DNA from: Lacisediminihabitans profunda
GTDB lineage: Bacteria > Actinomycetota > Actinomycetes > Actinomycetales > Microbacteriaceae
Reading direction: 5' to 3'
NCBI RefSeq assembly: GCF_008040105.1
Contig: NZ_VRMG01000003.1
Coordinates: 124,001 to 188,000 of the forward strand
DNA length: 64,000 bases
In this document: positions 61,308 through 64,000 of the stretch, one piece after another
Layout: the number at the start of each line of letters is the position of its first letter
How positions within the stretch are numbered: position 1 is the stretch's first letter
Position numbers and translations under genes: made by a program
Notes under the pieces: generated by a model
The model's input: the letters and a program-made list of their open reading frames with translations, nothing else
Database searches by the model: none
Told to the model about the DNA's origin: nothing

Positions 61308-61388
61308 GTGAAAGCAGATGCGCTCGCCGCGCGTGTGAACGTACACATCCCGCTGCTCGATGGCGCGGAGGCCCGGCATGACAACTGA
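61308..61388 (+). CDS. Possible 26-residue leader ORF before mmsA
   Basis: A short ORF starting GTG 61308, 6 bases after a strong AAGGGAG, and ending 11 bases inside mmsA. It has no homology I recognise. Translation through it could couple to, or interfere with, mmsA initiation at 61378; the LacI operator lies inside its coding sequence. Confidence 0.35.
   Translation: MKADALAARVNVHIPLLDGAEARHDN
61333..61348. promoter_or_regulatory. LacI operator upstream of mmsA
   Basis: gtgtgaacgtacacat matches the palindrome before the 58914 lacI gene at 14 of 16 positions and lies 30 bases before mmsA, downstream of the probable transcription start. Repression here would act as a roadblock. Confidence 0.75.
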
Positions 61389-62931
61389 GCCGATCATTCT
61401 CGAGATGCGTTCGATCACCAAGGAATTCCCGGGCGTCAAGGCGCTCGACCGGGTGTCCCTCACGGTGAAGGCCGGCGAGATCCACTCGATCTGCGGAGAG
61501 AACGGGGCCGGCAAGTCCACCCTCATGAAGGTTCTGTCGGGTGTCTATCCCTATGGCACCTACGAGGGCGACATCATCTTCCAGGGTTCCGAGTGCCGCT
61601 TCAAAGACATCAAGTCGAGCGAAGCTGCCGGCATCGTGATCATCCACCAGGAGCTCGCTCTCATCCCCGAGCTCTCGATCACCGAGAACATCTTCCTTGG
61701 CAACGAGCCCCGGGGCCGCTTCGGCAACATCGACTGGGTCGTGGCCAAGAAGACCGCTATCGAACTGCTGGCGCGCGTCGGTCTGGCCGACGATCCAGAC
61801 ACCCAGATCAAGAACCTCGGAGTCGGCAAGCAGCAGCTGGTGGAGATCGCCAAGGCCCTGCACAAGTCGGTGAAGCTCCTCATTCTCGACGAGCCGACGG
61901 CAGCGCTCAACGAGGCGGACTCCCAGCACCTGCTCGACCTGATCCTCGGACTCAAGGGCCGTGGAATCGCGTCGATCATGATCTCCCACAAGCTCAACGA
62001 GATCGAGAAGATCTCCGACGAGATCACGATCATCCGCGACGGGAAGTCGATCGAGACGCTCAACATCCAGGCCGATGGGGTCAATGAAGACCGCATCATC
62101 CGAGGAATGGTGGGGCGCACCCTCGAGAATCGCTTCCCCGATCGCAACTCGAAGATCGGCGAGGTCTTCTTCGAGGTGAAGAACTGGACGGTGCAGCACC
62201 CCCTCACCGCCGAACGCATGGTGGTCAAGAATTCGAGCTTCTCCGTTCGCCGCGGCGAGGTGGTGGGATTCGCGGGCCTCATGGGCGCCGGTCGCACTGA
62301 GCTCGCGATGAGCATCTTCGGTCGCTCATACGGCACCTTCATCTCCGGCCAGGTCTTCATGAACGGCAAGGAGATCCAGCTGCGCAACGTCGCGGAGGCG
62401 ATCGAGAACGGCCTTGCCTACGTGAGCGAGGACCGCAAGGCGCTTGGACTCAACCTTCTCGACGACATCAAGGAGTCGGTGGTCTCGGCCAAGCTCTCCA
62501 AGATCTCGCGCGGCCAGGTGATCGACAAGGTGAAAGAGCACAACATCGCCGAGGAGTATCGCAAGAGCCTCCGGATCAAGACGCCGACGGTGCAGGAGGG
62601 GGTGAACAAGCTCTCGGGAGGCAACCAGCAGAAGGTGGTGCTGGCGAAGTGGATGTTCACCGATCCCGACCTGCTCATCCTCGACGAGCCGACCCGCGGC
62701 ATCGACGTCGGCGCCAAGACGGAGATCTACGGGATCATCCGCGACCTCGCGGCCCAGGGCAAGGGAGTGATCATGATCTCCTCTGAGCTGCCCGAGCTTC
62801 TCGGAGTCTCCGACCGAATCCTCACCATCTTCGAAGGCGCCATCACCAACGACATCCCGGCCTCTGAAGCCGACCCAGAAACCCTCATGAGAAGCATGAC
62901 CTCCTCGAAGAAGAAAGTTACCCAGCCATGA
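61378..62931 (+). CDS. mmsA: Multiple-monosaccharide ABC transporter ATP-binding protein
   Basis: A 517-residue double ATPase of the CUT2 family (GguA/XylG type). Two nucleotide-binding halves are visible: Walker [12 protein letters not shown] with [11 protein letters not shown] in the first, and the second half with the degenerate Walker [11 protein letters not shown], the signature [15 protein letters not shown] and [18 protein letters not shown] lies 7 bases before ATG 61378. It overlaps the permease gene by 4 bases. A binding-protein gene is absent upstream and may follow outside the window. Confidence 0.94.
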   Translation: MTTEPIILEMRSITKEFPGVKALDRVSLTVKAGEIHSICGENGAGKSTLMKVLSGVYPYGTYEGDIIFQGSECRFKDIKSSEAAGIVIIHQELALIPELSITENIFLGNEPRGRFGNIDWVVAKKTAIELLARVGLADDPDTQIKNLGVGKQQLVEIAKALHKSVKLLILDEPTAALNEADSQHLLDLILGLKGRGIASIMISHKLNEIEKISDEITIIRDGKSIETLNIQADGVNEDRIIRGMVGRTLENRFPDRNSKIGEVFFEVKNWTVQHPLTAERMVVKNSSFSVRRGEVVGFAGLMGAGRTELAMSIFGRSYGTFISGQVFMNGKEIQLRNVAEAIENGLAYVSEDRKALGLNLLDDIKESVVSAKLSKISRGQVIDKVKEHNIAEEYRKSLRIKTPTVQEGVNKLSGGNQQKVVLAKWMFTDPDLLILDEPTRGIDVGAKTEIYGIIRDLAAQGKGVIMISSELPELLGVSDRILTIFEGAITNDIPASEADPETLMRSMTSSKKKVTQP

Positions 62932-64000
62932 GCGCTACGACAGAAGCCCCGAAGAAGTCGGGCGGCATCCGTGACCTGAGCAAGATGTTCGGCAACGGGT
63001 CCAGCACCCGCCAGGTCGGCATCCTCGGTGCCCTCATCGTGATCATCATCCTGTTCCAGATCCTCACCGGTGGGCTCACGCTCGACCCCATCAACCTCAT
63101 CAACCTGGTCAATCAGAACGCGTACGTGCTCATCCTCGCCATCGGCATGGTGATGGTGATCATCGCCGGCCACATCGACCTGTCGGTCGGATCGGTCGCC
63201 GCCTTCACCGGCATCATCGTGGCGATCTCGATGCAGAGCTGGCACTTCCCACCCCTGCTGGCGATCGTCTTCGGCCTCGTCGTGGGGACGCTGATCGGCA
63301 TGTGGCAGGGATTCTGGGTGGCGTACATCGGCGTGCCGGCCTTCATCGTGACCCTCGCGGGCATGCTCATCTTCCGCGGCGGCAACCAGTTCGTCGGTAA
63401 CTCGCAGAGCATCCCGGTGCCCGACTCCTTCGCCATCATCGGCAACGGGTTCATCCCGGACTTCGGACCGCAGTTCGGCTTCAGCAACGGCACCCTCATC
63501 CTCGGCCTGCTCGTGGCGGTCGCCGTGGTGTGGCAGGAGATCCGAGAACGTCAAACCCAGCGCAAGATGGGATCCGAGAGCGCGCCCCTCTGGGTGAGCG
63601 TGGTCAAGGTCGTCATCCTGCTCGCGGTCGTGCTCTACGCGACTTACCTGTTCGCGACGGGCCGCCCGGGGACGAGCTACCCCGTCTCCGGCATCATCCT
63701 CGGCGTGCTCGTGCTGCTGTACTCCTTCATCACCCGCAACACCACCTTCGGCCGTCACATCTACGCGGTCGGTGGCAACTGGCACGCGGCGGAACTCTCG
63801 GGCGTCAACATCAGGCGCATCAACTTCCTGGTGATGATGAACATGTCGATCCTCGCGGCGTTGGCCGGGATGATCGCCGTGGGCCGTTCGGTCGCCTCCG
63901 GCCCCGGCGACGGTGTCGGCTGGGAGCTCGACGCGATCGCGGCAGTCTTCATCGGTGGCGCGGCGGTCTCCGGCGGCATCGGAACGATCGTCGGCTCGAT
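62928..64000 (+). CDS. mmsB: Multiple-monosaccharide ABC transporter permease (3' end cut by window edge)
   Basis: A CUT2 permease (GguB/XylH type) of which the first 357 residues are visible. The N-terminal membrane segment ([20 protein letters not shown]) and the conserved [21 protein letters not shown] and [10 protein letters not shown] blocks are present, with about eight hydrophobic segments so far. It is translationally coupled to mmsA (ATGA). The last helices lie past base 64000. Confidence 0.93.
   Translation, partial: MSATTEAPKKSGGIRDLSKMFGNGSSTRQVGILGALIVIIILFQILTGGLTLDPINLINLVNQNAYVLILAIGMVMVIIAGHIDLSVGSVAAFTGIIVAISMQSWHFPPLLAIVFGLVVGTLIGMWQGFWVAYIGVPAFIVTLAGMLIFRGGNQFVGNSQSIPVPDSFAIIGNGFIPDFGPQFGFSNGTLILGLLVAVAVVWQEIRERQTQRKMGSESAPLWVSVVKVVILLAVVLYATYLFATGRPGTSYPVSGIILGVLVLLYSFITRNTTFGRHIYAVGGNWHAAELSGVNIRRINFLVMMNMSILAALAGMIAVGRSVASGPGDGVGWELDAIAAVFIGGAAVSGGIGTIVGS

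Overview
The window is high-GC DNA from an actinobacterium, most likely a member of the Microbacteriaceae. The evidence is the gene neighbourhood tRNA-Thr/tRNA-Met, hadAB-murB, tRNA-Trp-secE-nusG, rplKA and rplJL, the acidic N-terminal extension on NusG, a DUF222/HNH gene, sugar transporters of the CUT1 type without their own ATPases, and frequent GTG starts and leaderless-looking promoters. The family is an inference from gene content; no rRNA is present. Many genes overlap by 1 to 4 bases, and no transposase, integrase, phage cluster or CRISPR array is visible.

Layout. 1-7.3 kb: maltodextrin/alpha-glucoside use, with a divergent alpha-glucosidase (cut by the left edge), a malEFG-like transporter and a second GH13 enzyme, under three LacI-type operators. 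7.4-7.5 kb: tRNA-Thr and tRNA-Met. 7.6-20.2 kb: accessory genes, namely an HxlR regulator with an azoreductase, a three-gene NAD(P)-oxidoreductase cluster with a TetR gene, a secreted transglycosylase-like protein, a pterin dehydratase-glyoxalase fusion, a cupin, a DUF2255 protein, a phytanoyl-CoA dioxygenase with an AraC regulator, a quinone reductase with a TetR regulator, an SGNH-like protein and a ZIP metal transporter behind a DtxR-like box. 20.2-24.3 kb: a very large LuxR-type (LAL) regulator coupled to a 73-residue small protein, and an NlpC/P60 hydrolase.

24.5-24.75 kb holds the most unusual item: a compact, self-contained transcription unit with a promoter, a palindrome, an NrdR-like box, a strong ribosome binding site, a 27-codon ORF ending in a CxxC-Gln tail and an 18-bp terminator hairpin. 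24.8-35 kb is the conserved hadA-hadB-murB, ABC exporter, tRNA-Trp-secE-nusG and rplK-rplA block, interrupted between nusG and rplK by a GNAT gene of lower GC and a DUF222/HNH gene. 35-45 kb carries a DUF998 membrane protein, a YqaJ-type nuclease, a MacAB-like efflux operon divergent from a two-component system that appears to control both directions through paired CATAG repeats, an SDR and a secreted TPM-like hypothetical protein. rplJ-rplL lie at 45.2-46.1 kb, about 11.5 kb from rplKA, behind a leader with a terminator.

46.7-51.7 kb: a second LacI-regulated CUT1 sugar transporter. 51.9-58.8 kb: an ABC exporter, the transsulfuration pair cystathionine beta-synthase and cystathionine gamma-synthase, and an APC permease coupled to a cyclase-family hydrolase with an altered metal motif. 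58.9-64 kb: a LacI gene and a ROK repressor gene ahead of an mmsAB-type monosaccharide transporter. The transporter promoter contains a near copy of the palindrome found upstream of the lacI gene and an exact copy of a 12-bp palindrome found upstream of the ROK gene, so both regulators probably act there. The permease is cut by the right edge.
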